Assembly: GCA_020853235.1 (NCBI GenBank) | Contig: JADYZG010000007.1 | Coordinates: 1-64,000, forward strand | DNA: 64,000 nt | Reading direction: 5' to 3' | Origin: a bacterium | Lineage (GTDB): Bacteria > Patescibacteriota > Dojkabacteria > GCA-002793355 | Shown: piece after piece, positions 45,939 through 54,839 of the stretch | Position numbering within the stretch: the first letter of the stretch is position 1 | How the letters are laid out: each line of letters opens with the position of its first letter | Notes under the pieces: generated by a model | Told to the model about the DNA's origin: nothing | Database searches by the model: none | Seen by the model: only the letters and a program-made list of their open reading frames with translations | Translations under genes and position numbers: made by a program

Positions 45939-47369
45939 ATGAAAATCAAATTCATGGGAGCAACAGGAGGGATTGTTACTGGATCTTCGTATCTATTACA
46001 GTTTGCTAATACAACAATTCTCGTAGATTGTGGTATGTACCAAGGAGAAGAACATGTAGAGCGGTTAAATGCTGAACCTTTTCCTTATGATCCAGCAAAA
46101 GTTGATTACCTTTTTCTGACACATGCTCACTTAGATCATGTTGGATTGGTTCCAAAATTAGTTAAACACGGATTTACTGGAAAAATTATTTCCACTGATG
46201 CGACAAAAAGCCTTGCTGAAATTATCATGATGGACGCGGCAAAGATTCAAGAAGAAGACGCCTATTACCGTAGTGATGAACGAAGGAGTAATCATAGTAA
46301 TGAACACGATGATGGTGGTGGACAACAGGCGCAAGTAGGAGGTGCGTTGTATACCCGGGCTGATATACCTGCCGTCATGGAAAAATTTGAGACACATCCA
46401 ATCGGCCAACAAATAAAGGTTACTTCTGATGTCACCTTTCGTATGCGCGAAGCAGGGCATATCCTTGGAGCTGTATCATTCGAAATTTGGTACACAAGTT
46501 CCCAGGGGAGAGAACGAAAGATTGTTATGTCCGGTGATTTGGGGCAAACGGGAGCTCGTATTATTAAGGATCCTGATTTTATTCGTGAAGCAGATTATGT
46601 TGTGATAGAGAGTACTTACGGTGGTCGAAACCATAAAGATAAGAACTCGACATTACTGGAATTTTTGGCAATTTTACAAGATGCCGCAAAAGAGAAAAGT
46701 CGCGTGATCATCCCTACGTTTGCGGTTGAACGTGCACAAGAACTCTTGTACGAAATAAACTTATTTGTGGAACGCGGACTTGTTAAAGGCCTTAAGTATT
46801 TTGTTGATAGCCCACTTGCAATTAAAGCAACTGAGATTTTTAGAATGTATAAAAATTACTATGATGAGGACGCAGTTTCGATGCTTAATGCGGGTGATGA
46901 TCCATTTATGTTTCGTGGGTTAGAATACACAGAAAGTGTCCACGATTCAAGACGTATTGCAGGCGAACGAGGTGCAGTAATTATGGCGGGTAGCGGTATG
47001 TGTACAGGTGGACGTGTTCTTCATCACTTGATGAATGCATTGCCACATAAAGACGCTCATATTGTCTTCGTTGGATTTCAAGTTCCAGGGACACTCGGCC
47101 GCCGGCTTGTGGATGGAGCGACTATGGTAAGAATACATGGTGTCGACATTCCTGTTCGAGCTCAAATGCATACACTGAACGGTTTTTCTGCTCATGCAGA
47201 TCAACATGATTTACTGTATTGGTTGCGAAGTTTTGGACATTCTCCACGAGAAGTTTTTATTACTCATGGAGATCAAACGAATAGGACTATATTAGCCCAA
47301 TTAGTACGGGACGATCTTCAGCTTAATGCGGTAACTCCAGAACCAGGTCAAGAATACGAATTAGACTAA
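45939..47369 (+). CDS. beta-CASP metallo-beta-lactamase nuclease
   Basis: 476 residues. Metallo-beta-lactamase core with THAHLDHVG (zinc motif), SGDLGQ, a beta-CASP insert (about 240-370, with PTFAVERAQELLYEI) and a C-terminal RMMBL part (LNGFSAHADQHDLLYWL, FITHGD). This is the YSH1/RNase J superfamily, active in RNA processing or decay. A Ser/His/Asp/Gly/Gln-rich low-complexity loop (about 108-130) lies inside the lactamase domain. TACTAT (45928-45933) is 5 bases before the ATG. A structured 3' region follows. Confidence 0.9.
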   Translation: MKIKFMGATGGIVTGSSYLLQFANTTILVDCGMYQGEEHVERLNAEPFPYDPAKVDYLFLTHAHLDHVGLVPKLVKHGFTGKIISTDATKSLAEIIMMDAAKIQEEDAYYRSDERRSNHSNEHDDGGGQQAQVGGALYTRADIPAVMEKFETHPIGQQIKVTSDVTFRMREAGHILGAVSFEIWYTSSQGRERKIVMSGDLGQTGARIIKDPDFIREADYVVIESTYGGRNHKDKNSTLLEFLAILQDAAKEKSRVIIPTFAVERAQELLYEINLFVERGLVKGLKYFVDSPLAIKATEIFRMYKNYYDEDAVSMLNAGDDPFMFRGLEYTESVHDSRRIAGERGAVIMAGSGMCTGGRVLHHLMNALPHKDAHIVFVGFQVPGTLGRRLVDGATMVRIHGVDIPVRAQMHTLNGFSAHADQHDLLYWLRSFGHSPREVFITHGDQTNRTILAQLVRDDLQLNAVTPEPGQEYELD

Positions 47370-47373
47370 TGAA

Positions 47374-47440
47374 AGCGTAAAAATTAAAGGTTACACGCTA
47401 GATTTTAGTGTTTGTTTTTACACTTTAAATTTTAACCTTT
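47374..47440 (+). other. overlapping inverted repeats after the nuclease gene
   Basis: AGCGT (47374-47378) pairs with ACGCT (47395-47399). AAAGGTTA (47386-47393), lying in that loop, pairs with TAACCTTT (47433-47440), which encloses AGTGT / ACACT. The two folds compete. It stands between the stop codon and a TATAAT box at 47455-47460. Confidence 0.5.
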
Positions 47441-47504
47441 ACTGCGGAAAATGATATAATGTTTCTGGCTCAATCCTTATAGATTCACATAATGGGCATA
47501 ATTT

Positions 47505-48845
47505 TTGTATCAAACAACATTGGTAGAAGAGAAGCAGTTAGTTGGAACCGATATTAATGCGTTATTACTAGCGAAAAAACAAAGTAAATTTTTCTCTAAA
47601 TCTCAGAGTTCGTCGAATATTGGGTTAAGCCTATTTTTAGCACAGTTTTTTGGATGGATTACGTCTAAGTTACTTGGAGTTGTTTCGATACTTCTTGGTC
47701 AGTTTATTACTCTAGAGAAGTCCCTTATCAATCTTCGCGTGGATACGTTGCAACTTTTTTATTGGGGCAGGAGTAATGTTTTCGCCTTGTTCTTTCAGGC
47801 CGTTGCTCTATTTGTGCTTCTTGCTATTGGATTTACTTATGTTGTTGGACAAGGTATTCAGGCAAGGATTTTGGAGGAGTATGCAGTTGAAAAGCCAATA
47901 ATTGTCTATGCGTCGTCGGCAGATACAGTCGAAGAAGCAGGGTCATTGATTACCAGTATGCCTAAAGAATTAAAACGAATTGATACTATTGAATACATTG
48001 TTACCTACGACGATACCATTGGTGCAAAGGCACTTGATAACATAGCAGTCGACTTTGAAATTACCGCAGATAGTATTCGCTGGGCAAACAACTTTGCGAA
48101 AAATTATCAACCAAAACCTGGAACAAAAATTAAAATTCCCCCAGTTTCGGGAAGTCAATATACTGTCCAACCGAATGATACAGTTTCTGCGATTGCATCA
48201 CGATATAAGATTGACAAGTTAACACTTGTTGAGGTTAACTTCCTTGCTGGAGATCAAGAAAAATTAAAAACAGGACAGGTAATTTTCTTGCCTGGTGTTG
48301 CACCTCAGGCTCCAGTGCTTACCGCAACGAAGAAACGAGGGAGTAAAAGCTATCTTTTGTATGGATCTGGCGGTGGTAGTTTTACTGCACCAAAAGGACC
48401 ACGTTTTTTGACTTGGCCAGTAAGTGGTGGTGGTATATCGAGGTGTTATTCAGCGTACCATGACGGCATTGATATTCACCCTTTAGGTTCTGGATCATCG
48501 AATCCAAATATTACTGCTGCTGCTCCGGGTAGAGTAACCTATGCAGGGATTCATTGTACTCCAGGGTGGTGGGGTAGCCCTTGCGGGGGGTATGCATGGG
48601 TTGTTGAAATTGATCACGGTAATGGATTCTCGACAATTTACGGCCATTTACTGCCTAAATCTCTAACTGTTGGGGTAGGTGATGTGGTAGTTCGAGGGCA
48701 AAAAGTTGCGCGAATGGGTAACACAGGAACTTCGACAGGTACGCACGTACACTTCCAAGTAAATCATGGGGGGTTCCTGGGTAAGTCGAGACTAGTTGCA
48801 GTAAATCCAGCGCAATATTTGACAGATACAAATGGTTGTAGATAG
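47505..48845 (+). CDS. LysM-M23 murein endopeptidase
   Basis: 446 residues. A long N-terminal part with membrane segments (about 38-62 and 92-112), two LysM-like repeats (about 160-205, degenerate, and 222-266, YTVQPNDTVSAIASRYKI), and a C-terminal M23 peptidase domain with H319xxxD323 (YHDGID) and H414-V-H416. It should cut peptidoglycan cross-bridges, which the FemAB enzymes of this window may build. There is no ATG upstream of the domains; the start is TTG 47505 or TTG 47520, which lowers confidence in the exact start. TATAAT at 47455-47460 suggests a leader of about 38 bases. Confidence 0.88.
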   Translation: MYQTTLVEEKQLVGTDINALLLAKKQSKFFSKSQSSSNIGLSLFLAQFFGWITSKLLGVVSILLGQFITLEKSLINLRVDTLQLFYWGRSNVFALFFQAVALFVLLAIGFTYVVGQGIQARILEEYAVEKPIIVYASSADTVEEAGSLITSMPKELKRIDTIEYIVTYDDTIGAKALDNIAVDFEITADSIRWANNFAKNYQPKPGTKIKIPPVSGSQYTVQPNDTVSAIASRYKIDKLTLVEVNFLAGDQEKLKTGQVIFLPGVAPQAPVLTATKKRGSKSYLLYGSGGGSFTAPKGPRFLTWPVSGGGISRCYSAYHDGIDIHPLGSGSSNPNITAAAPGRVTYAGIHCTPGWWGSPCGGYAWVVEIDHGNGFSTIYGHLLPKSLTVGVGDVVVRGQKVARMGNTGTSTGTHVHFQVNHGGFLGKSRLVAVNPAQYLTDTNGCR

Positions 48846-48897
48846 GGGAAAGTTTGTAATCCAACAGAATCCAATAACATAGAATAATCGACAAGGA

Positions 48898-49953
48898 TTA
48901 TTTACTTAGCTTCTTGAGCAAGTAATAGGGGTACCCCCACAATTTTCTTGTCTTTTCCATTAACCAAATGAACTTGTAGGCATTATCAATTGGGTAATCG
49001 TAAGCACCAACATATTCAATTGTTTTGCCACCAAATCCACGCTTAAATTCTGTTAAACCTGCCCATGGGTCGTATGGATCATTATCTTGTTTCGCTATAC
49101 CGTAGAGGTTGAATGCTTTAAGGCCACGTGCCTTTGCATGTTTCATCAACTCCCAAACTTGCACCTTTGATGCGTGTTTTGTTACTGGACTGTTTGAGTA
49201 AGCACGGCCAGTATGAAGATAGTAGGCAGTAGTTCTGTCGTAGGTAATTAATGATGCAGTTTGTGGCACGTTGTTTACCGAGGCAATACAAATTTCGTAG
49301 GTGCCGTACTGTTTCAGAACCTCAAGTTGTGAGTGATAATATCTTCTCGAGTAGGATACAAAATGTTTAAGGCTAACAGTATTCTGGTACATTTTCCAAA
49401 ATATGTCGAAATCTTCATCTGAGGTAGAGTAGCGAACAGTGACACCATCTTTAATTCCACGTTTGACCCCATTTCTTTGTGATGGACTCATTCCCATCAA
49501 TATATCATCTTCCGCTGGCGTAAGATCAACAATGATTGTTTTTTCAGGCTGTACGTAGGTTGGTGCCTTTTTAAGTCCCGTTAATAGTAATTCTTCTTCT
49601 ATCTCTGTTGAGTTTTCTAAGATAGGATCGAAGCGTATAAAATGCACTGAGAGATTATTGGCAAGCTGTTTTAGGTGTGGTAATAGTGTTTCAAGGACAG
49701 TTGGAATCGAAAGGTCTGGACGCTTAGTAATAACGAATGGTCCATTGGCCACGTAGAGGTGAGACCGAAGTCGAGAGGTTACAAGGATAATTGATGCTCC
49801 TCCAACGAAAGTACCACGATCAAATATTCCAATTCTCCACAGTTTGTGGCCGATTTTCTTTTGGAACTCTCCCCAGCCCCAGGATTGTAATAAAACATTT
49901 CCAGCTAACGAATCCCAGGTTTCTTGGCTTGTTACCTCAGCTATCGTATACAT
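48898..49953 (-). CDS. FemAB-family aminoacyltransferase (second copy)
   Basis: 351 residues from ATG 49953. FemX/MurM-type twin GNAT fold: LLQSWGWGEFQKKIGHKLWR at the start, ILMGMSPSQRNGVKRGIK (KRNxR-like), TAYYLHTGRA, and the closing FKRGFGGKTIEYVGAYDYPI. It is closer to classical Fem proteins than the copy at 10280. Located back to back with the M23 peptidase (convergent, about 50 bp), it fits a role in cross-bridge synthesis. TAAAAT is 6 bases before the ATG; an upstream GTG at 49956 lies in this gap and is not needed. Confidence 0.92.
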   Translation of the reverse strand: MYTIAEVTSQETWDSLAGNVLLQSWGWGEFQKKIGHKLWRIGIFDRGTFVGGASIILVTSRLRSHLYVANGPFVITKRPDLSIPTVLETLLPHLKQLANNLSVHFIRFDPILENSTEIEEELLLTGLKKAPTYVQPEKTIIVDLTPAEDDILMGMSPSQRNGVKRGIKDGVTVRYSTSDEDFDIFWKMYQNTVSLKHFVSYSRRYYHSQLEVLKQYGTYEICIASVNNVPQTASLITYDRTTAYYLHTGRAYSNSPVTKHASKVQVWELMKHAKARGLKAFNLYGIAKQDNDPYDPWAGLTEFKRGFGGKTIEYVGAYDYPIDNAYKFIWLMEKTRKLWGYPYYLLKKLSK

Positions 49954-50063
49954 CACCGAATTTTAGCATTTTCACTTGCACGGCGCTATATGCATATAGT
50001 TTTTTGATATTGCTAATCTGCGGAGAATGAATATAATGTAAGTATAAATTTTCTAGACTGCCC

Positions 50064-51008
50064 ATGTCTGAATCTGTCCCACAAGGTATTCAAAAGACGA
50101 TAGATGATATTGTCGCAATTAAAATCCAAGGTGCAACCAATGTCGCGCTAGCAACATTTATCACCATTGGAGAATGGGCCAAAGAAACAGATATAACTGA
50201 CGTTGTCGAATTTAAAGACAAGTTGGGTCAGTACTTATCTATGCTGGCAAATGCTCGACCAAATGAGCCTTTGGCAAAGAATGGAGTTAGATACATTCAA
50301 AATCAACTCGTCTTGCAATACCCGGGTGCTAAAGAGATAAAAAGCATTGCGAACGCTGTAGTTACTTTGGCAGATGCATATGTAAGAATACTTGAGAATG
50401 CAAAAAGTAAGATTGTTACACACGGGGTGGAGTTGTGCAAATTAGCAGACGTTGTTTTTACCCATTGCCACTCGAGCACCGCAGAAGCAATAATTGCAGG
50501 TATCAACAAAGATCACAAAATTAAAGCAATTAATACCGAAACTAGGCCGTTGTATCAAGGGAGGATTACCTCGAAAAACCTTTTAAAGGCAGGCGTTGAA
50601 ACTGCAATGGTTGTTGACTCTGCAGCATCGTATTTTATTACCGATGATAGTTTTTTGCCGGTAAATGTTGTGTTCTTGGGGGCCGATCAGATTTCTGTAA
50701 ACGGCGATGCGCTGAACAAAATTGGAAGTTTTAGTATGGGACTTGCCGCATATTTCGCAAGCAAACCTCTATATATTGTCACACCGAGTTTAAAGTTAGA
50801 TCTTACAACAATCTATAATCCAATTAAAATTGAACTGCGTAAAGACGAGGAAATTTGGCCAGAAGCTCCAGAAGGGCTAGATATTATCAATCCAGCATTT
50901 GACTTGGTTCCACACCAATTTATCACAGGATTTATTACGGAATTTGGGCTTATTAAACCTGAGGAATTAGAAGATCGAGTTCGTCGTGAATATGAATGGA
51001 TTTCCTAA
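50064..51008 (+). CDS. ribose-1,5-bisphosphate isomerase (eIF2B-like family)
   Basis: 314 residues of the eIF2B-alpha/MtnA/R15P isomerase superfamily. The catalytic pair is visible: C135 in FTHCHSSTAEAI and D208 in FLGADQISVNG, followed by NKIGSFSMGLAAYFA. It would turn ribose-1,5-bisphosphate into ribulose-1,5-bisphosphate, the substrate of RubisCO. It lies 4 kb from the AMP phosphorylase gene. MtnA or a regulatory eIF2B-like protein is an alternative; length, motif and partner gene favour the isomerase. TATAAT at 50033-50038 gives a leader of about 20 bases. Confidence 0.85.
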   Translation: MSESVPQGIQKTIDDIVAIKIQGATNVALATFITIGEWAKETDITDVVEFKDKLGQYLSMLANARPNEPLAKNGVRYIQNQLVLQYPGAKEIKSIANAVVTLADAYVRILENAKSKIVTHGVELCKLADVVFTHCHSSTAEAIIAGINKDHKIKAINTETRPLYQGRITSKNLLKAGVETAMVVDSAASYFITDDSFLPVNVVFLGADQISVNGDALNKIGSFSMGLAAYFASKPLYIVTPSLKLDLTTIYNPIKIELRKDEEIWPEAPEGLDIINPAFDLVPHQFITGFITEFGLIKPEELEDRVRREYEWIS

Positions 51009-51100
51009 TGTAGCTCTATGGTAAAGTAGTCGTCAGTTCAGTAGCTTGTATTTAAGAATACTACCCAACTACTTAACTATACAACATGCTATAATTCGTT

Positions 51101-52240
51101 ATGAAATCAATCGGGATTGTGGGGCTTCCTAACGTTGGCAAATCAACGCTATTCAATGTTATTACTAAGTTAGCTGTTCCTGCAGAAAATTTTCCATTTA
51201 CGACAATCGATAAAAATGTTGGTGTCATTGAATATCACGATGAACGTATTACAAAGCTCGCAGCACTTTTTGGTTCCAACGAAGTTTTTCCTGCAACAAT
51301 TCAATTCGTTGATATTGCAGGTTTGATTAAAGGTGCATCAAAAGGTGAAGGTCTCGGAAACCAATTTCTTTCGCATATTCGAGAAGTTGACCTTGTTATG
51401 TATTTACTTCGCGCTTTTCCAGATAAACAGGTAACTCACGTTTACGATAGAATCGATCCGAAAAAAGATTTCGAAGACGTTTTAATCGAGCTGGTTTTGA
51501 AAGATGTTGAGACAGTAGAAAAGAAAATTGTCTCAATGGGCAAAGAGGTTCGTACAGGTAAGGATGACAAGATAAAAGTACAGCACGATGCGCTCCAAAA
51601 ATTACACGCACAATTGCTTGAAGGTCGTACGGCTTACAGATTTATCAACGAACCAGCAAACAAGTCAAATGAAGCAATTCAAGAGATTGTGCATGATATA
51701 TTTTTGCTTAGTGCAAAACCATTCTTGGTTGTTCTTAATATTTCATACATTGACATGAGTGAGCCTGCCTACGTTGAACGAGTAGAGCAGTGGAAAAAGG
51801 AAGTAACAGAGTTTGCAGATTTTGCATTTGGATCAGGAGTCATCGGAAATATTGCATTGATCGATTCCAAGTTCCTTGCAGATATTCAGTCGTTTTCTGT
51901 TGAAGAGTTGGAAGAAATGAAGAAAGAACTATCTTACTTCTGTGATGTTCAAACACTAGTCGAAATTGCAAAACAAAAATTACACTTTATTAACTTTTAT
52001 GTCGGTAATGAAAAAGATTCGCGTAGCTGGTTTATTACCGAAGGTCAGACTGCTGTTGATGCAGCGGCATGTATTCATACCGGTATTGCAGAAAAATTCG
52101 TTCGAGCACAGATTGCACGAGCCGAAGATATTTTAGAGCTTGGCGGTTTTAATGAAGTAAAAGCAGCGGGTAAATTACAGACAGTTGGTAAAACGTATGT
52201 GATGCAAGACGGCGACTATATCAATGTTTTAACGAGTTAG
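51101..52240 (+). CDS. ychF: YchF/OLA1 family ATPase
   Basis: 379 residues. P-loop GLPNVGKST (8-16), FPFTTIDKNVG, DIAGLIKGASKGEGLGNQFL, coiled-coil insert (about 125-190) and C-terminal TGS-like domain (FYVGNEKDSRSWFI). A universally conserved Obg-related ATPase bound to ribosomes. TATAAT (51090-51095) lies 5 bases before the ATG, so the mRNA should be leaderless. The motif set is complete. Confidence 0.97.
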   Translation: MKSIGIVGLPNVGKSTLFNVITKLAVPAENFPFTTIDKNVGVIEYHDERITKLAALFGSNEVFPATIQFVDIAGLIKGASKGEGLGNQFLSHIREVDLVMYLLRAFPDKQVTHVYDRIDPKKDFEDVLIELVLKDVETVEKKIVSMGKEVRTGKDDKIKVQHDALQKLHAQLLEGRTAYRFINEPANKSNEAIQEIVHDIFLLSAKPFLVVLNISYIDMSEPAYVERVEQWKKEVTEFADFAFGSGVIGNIALIDSKFLADIQSFSVEELEEMKKELSYFCDVQTLVEIAKQKLHFINFYVGNEKDSRSWFITEGQTAVDAAACIHTGIAEKFVRAQIARAEDILELGGFNEVKAAGKLQTVGKTYVMQDGDYINVLTS

Positions 52241-52258
52241 GATATAATCTTCAATTCT

Positions 52259-53020
52259 ATGAAAAAACTCTGTTTTGTTGCGGATGATTTCGGATTAACA
52301 AAAAGCGTCAATCAGGCGATTTTAGATGCCTATCTTGCCGGCAACATTCAAGGTATTGCCTTGATAGTTATGGCGGACGAAACCGAAGAAGCAGTTCGTA
52401 TGATTAAAGAACACAATATCAATAATGTAGGAATTCATACATCGCTTTTTTCATTTCGAAAAGCAGACAGAAAGCAACGTGCGGATTTCATAGAGTTTTT
52501 CAGAACAGCATCAGATGAAGAAGTAAAAAAAGCTGTCTATGACGAGTTCGCGTTATACGAATCGCTTATTGGAAAAAAGCCAGAGTTCATTGCCCCACAG
52601 TGGAATATGCATGGAAATCTAAGAGTATTACGGTATGTTTCTGAATACGCTTTGCAACATAATATCCCTGTAAGAATTCCTCGAGCAGTATTGGTGGTCG
52701 AAGAAGTTAACGATAGAAATTACTCTGCTGAAATTTACCTCAAGAGAGCAAAAGTAAGGATGCCAACACATCTATTTGCACACATTTTAGGCAGTGATGC
52801 GACCGCAATTAAGGAAGCTTTCTTGTCAGAATTGTCAGAAGTAAAGGATGGTGAGTCTGTAGAGTGCATTGTTCATCCTGGTTATATGGATCAAGATATT
52901 CTGGAGTTATCATCGATGAACTATGAGCGACTGCGTGATATGGAGATTATTTCTGATGAAAACTTCAAGCAAAAGATAAAAGGTCTCGGTTTTGAATTTA
53001 CGTCATACTCAGAATTATGA
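52259..53020 (+). CDS. YdjC/ChbG-type carbohydrate deacetylase-like protein
   Basis: 253 residues. Family motifs: VADDFGLTKSVN near the start (metal-binding DD), VGIHTSL (His), a site reading PQWNMHGN where the family normally has an HxH pair, and CIVHPGY near the end. The DD, one His and HPGY are kept, so some activity is plausible. It may deacetylate a sugar unit of the envelope glycan. TATAAT is 10 bases before the ATG. It overlaps by 4 bp (ATGA) the next gene, a degenerate paralogue. Confidence 0.82.
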   Translation: MKKLCFVADDFGLTKSVNQAILDAYLAGNIQGIALIVMADETEEAVRMIKEHNINNVGIHTSLFSFRKADRKQRADFIEFFRTASDEEVKKAVYDEFALYESLIGKKPEFIAPQWNMHGNLRVLRYVSEYALQHNIPVRIPRAVLVVEEVNDRNYSAEIYLKRAKVRMPTHLFAHILGSDATAIKEAFLSELSEVKDGESVECIVHPGYMDQDILELSSMNYERLRDMEIISDENFKQKIKGLGFEFTSYSEL

Positions 53021-53826
53021 AAAACAAGTTAATTATTACTGGTCATGATTTAGGTTTTTACAAGACAATTAATGAAGGGTTTGCCTATTTGCTAACTAAA
53101 CTTCCAAAAACACTTTCAGAAATCTCACTACTACCAAACGGATTGGCAAGCGAAGATGCAATCGCATTAGTGAGAAAACAAGATATTCCTGTGAACCTTT
53201 CCTTCTGTTTGACAAACTCTAAATTTAAAGCACTTTCTGGGGTTAGTTCACTTACTGATGCACAAGGTAATCTGAGAAATGCCGATACAAAAACATGGAA
53301 TTTTTCTGTTGTTGAAAGTTTCAACTCAGCGGATATTGAGAGAGAATTGGGTGCACAATACGAATGGTTTGTAGATAGAATGGGAAGAAAACCAAGTGCA
53401 CTCGTTGCGCAAAAAGGTGAATACGGTGACCCTAAAATTTTAGAACCTTTTGTAAAATTAGCAAAGCAAGAAAATCTTCCTGCTCGAGCACCATTATGGA
53501 ATTGGAAAGCGAATTATGGAGCACAATCCTTCGTTGAAGCTGAAGGTATTAAGACCACACAATCTATCTTTATGGGTATGCGGGATTGGCGAGGAGAGTT
53601 TGGTTATGATCTCGAGACTGAACTCGATAAGTTAATTGTCGATATCAAAAAGACAACTGGTGTTGCAGAATTGCTTCTTTTTATTGGATTTAGTGATGCA
53701 GCAATGTTTAACATGTCGAGTATTTCTTGGCAGAGGGGACAAATTCTTAATATTGTAAAACGAAAGTATAGTATTATCGAAAGATTATATGAAGAATTTG
53801 ATATTGTTGGCTACAAAGATATTTAG
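53017..53826 (+). CDS. degenerate YdjC-like paralogue
   Basis: 269 residues, the same fold length and order as its upstream neighbour but with the metal site broken. ADDFG reads GHDLG, GIHTSL reads NLSFCLT (His lost), the NMHGN site reads QKGEYGD, and HPGY reads IGFSDAA. The frame is intact and its ATG overlaps the neighbour's TGA, so it is translated and probably kept as a non-catalytic partner. The alternative is that it is a new family with other residues at the site. The 3' end overlaps the convergent gene at 53823. Confidence 0.7.
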   Translation: MKNKLIITGHDLGFYKTINEGFAYLLTKLPKTLSEISLLPNGLASEDAIALVRKQDIPVNLSFCLTNSKFKALSGVSSLTDAQGNLRNADTKTWNFSVVESFNSADIERELGAQYEWFVDRMGRKPSALVAQKGEYGDPKILEPFVKLAKQENLPARAPLWNWKANYGAQSFVEAEGIKTTQSIFMGMRDWRGEFGYDLETELDKLIVDIKKTTGVAELLLFIGFSDAAMFNMSSISWQRGQILNIVKRKYSIIERLYEEFDIVGYKDI

Positions 53827-54305
53827 TTTTCTACAATTGTGATTAGAAAATCCACCAATTTCCTCCTAAAAGAAGGAAATATTCTACCAGGATTATAGTT
53901 TTTTATCGCTTCCGTAAAATCTTTGTAGGTATAAACGATAGGAATTTTGAGTTCTTTTTCTGCAGTTTTACAGAAATCAATTTGATGCCCATCAGAATGT
54001 TCTCCGCGCATTGGATCACGAGGAATTACGATTGGAACACGACTCAAATCAACAAGATCTAACACATTTCCAATGCCTGCATGAATAATACTGATTCTAG
54101 AATTCTTAAATTCCTCCATTTGTTGTTGATAGGGCACAAACGGCGTCAGAGTTATGTTATTGTGACGAGGTACGTAGTGTGTATTACCAGATTGTACGAG
54201 AATTTTTTCTTCCTTGGAAATAATTCCTTCGTCGATAGCTTGTTCTAACCACTCGAGTACTCGGATAAAAGGGAATTTTTCTTGTCCAAGCGCAATTTTG
54301 ATCAT
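53823..54305 (-). CDS. Alg13/PssE-like glycosyltransferase subunit
   Basis: 160 residues of GT28 C-terminal type, the catalytic half of Alg13/Alg14 or PssE/PssD enzymes: GQEKFPFIRVLEWL at the start, ILVQSGNTHYVP, SIIHAGIGNVLDL, VPIVIPRDPMRGEHSDGHQ. It would bind the nucleotide sugar (in the family often UDP-GlcNAc or UDP-glucuronate). Its ATG overlaps the stop of the upstream gene by 4 bp. The pair starts the minus-strand glycan cluster's downstream end. Confidence 0.88.
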   Translation of the reverse strand: MIKIALGQEKFPFIRVLEWLEQAIDEGIISKEEKILVQSGNTHYVPRHNNITLTPFVPYQQQMEEFKNSRISIIHAGIGNVLDLVDLSRVPIVIPRDPMRGEHSDGHQIDFCKTAEKELKIPIVYTYKDFTEAIKNYNPGRIFPSFRRKLVDFLITIVEN

Positions 54306-54787
54306 AAGACTTTTCCTTTATAAAGTAAGCGGGTATATTTTCTGGTATTTTCTGGCCATTGCGTTAAGCGAATGTGCGAAAAAAAGTAAACGAGTTTCAT
54401 CGAGAAAGAAATACCGCTTGTTCTTGTTAAGGAATCAATGAAGATAGTTTTTGTTTTCAGAAATGGAGAGAGTAACCACCCCAGCCAAATATAGGGAACT
54501 CCTACCCCTGCACCAGTGCTAATGACGTGTGTGTATTTTCCCGAAAGGAGCATTTTTAGTGCTAAAAATGTATTTTTAACATTGTTCGGTAGGTTTGGAA
54601 AATTGGTTGGATAGTTCGCCCAGACTACTTGCTTTTCATCTTTAAGCAGGCTCGAACCGTTGGCTATGTTAAAAGTTACCCAAGTTCGTTCATACCTTTC
54701 CCAAAAATTTTTTAATTCGTAGAGTTGTTTAAGATGTCCTCCAGTTGATGAGACAAGGAGTAAGTGAATTGGACGTTTAAAAGACAT
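54302..54787 (-). CDS. Alg14/PssD-like membrane anchor of the glycosyltransferase
   Basis: 161 residues from ATG 54787. Oligosaccharide biosynthesis Alg14 type: HLLLVSSTGGHLKQLYEL at the start and THVISTGAGVGVPYIWLGWLL in the middle. It anchors its Alg13-like partner and binds the acceptor. An earlier start at 54808 is upstream of the -10 box TATACT (54793-54798), which is 5 bases before the chosen ATG. The two genes together form one enzyme that adds a second sugar to a lipid-linked acceptor. Confidence 0.88.
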   Translation of the reverse strand: MSFKRPIHLLLVSSTGGHLKQLYELKNFWERYERTWVTFNIANGSSLLKDEKQVVWANYPTNFPNLPNNVKNTFLALKMLLSGKYTHVISTGAGVGVPYIWLGWLLSPFLKTKTIFIDSLTRTSGISFSMKLVYFFSHIRLTQWPENTRKYTRLLYKGKVL

Positions 54788-54839
54788 AAGAGAGTATAGC
54801 AGAACCAAGCTGGTAGCGAGTAGCTAACAGTAGGAGCAG

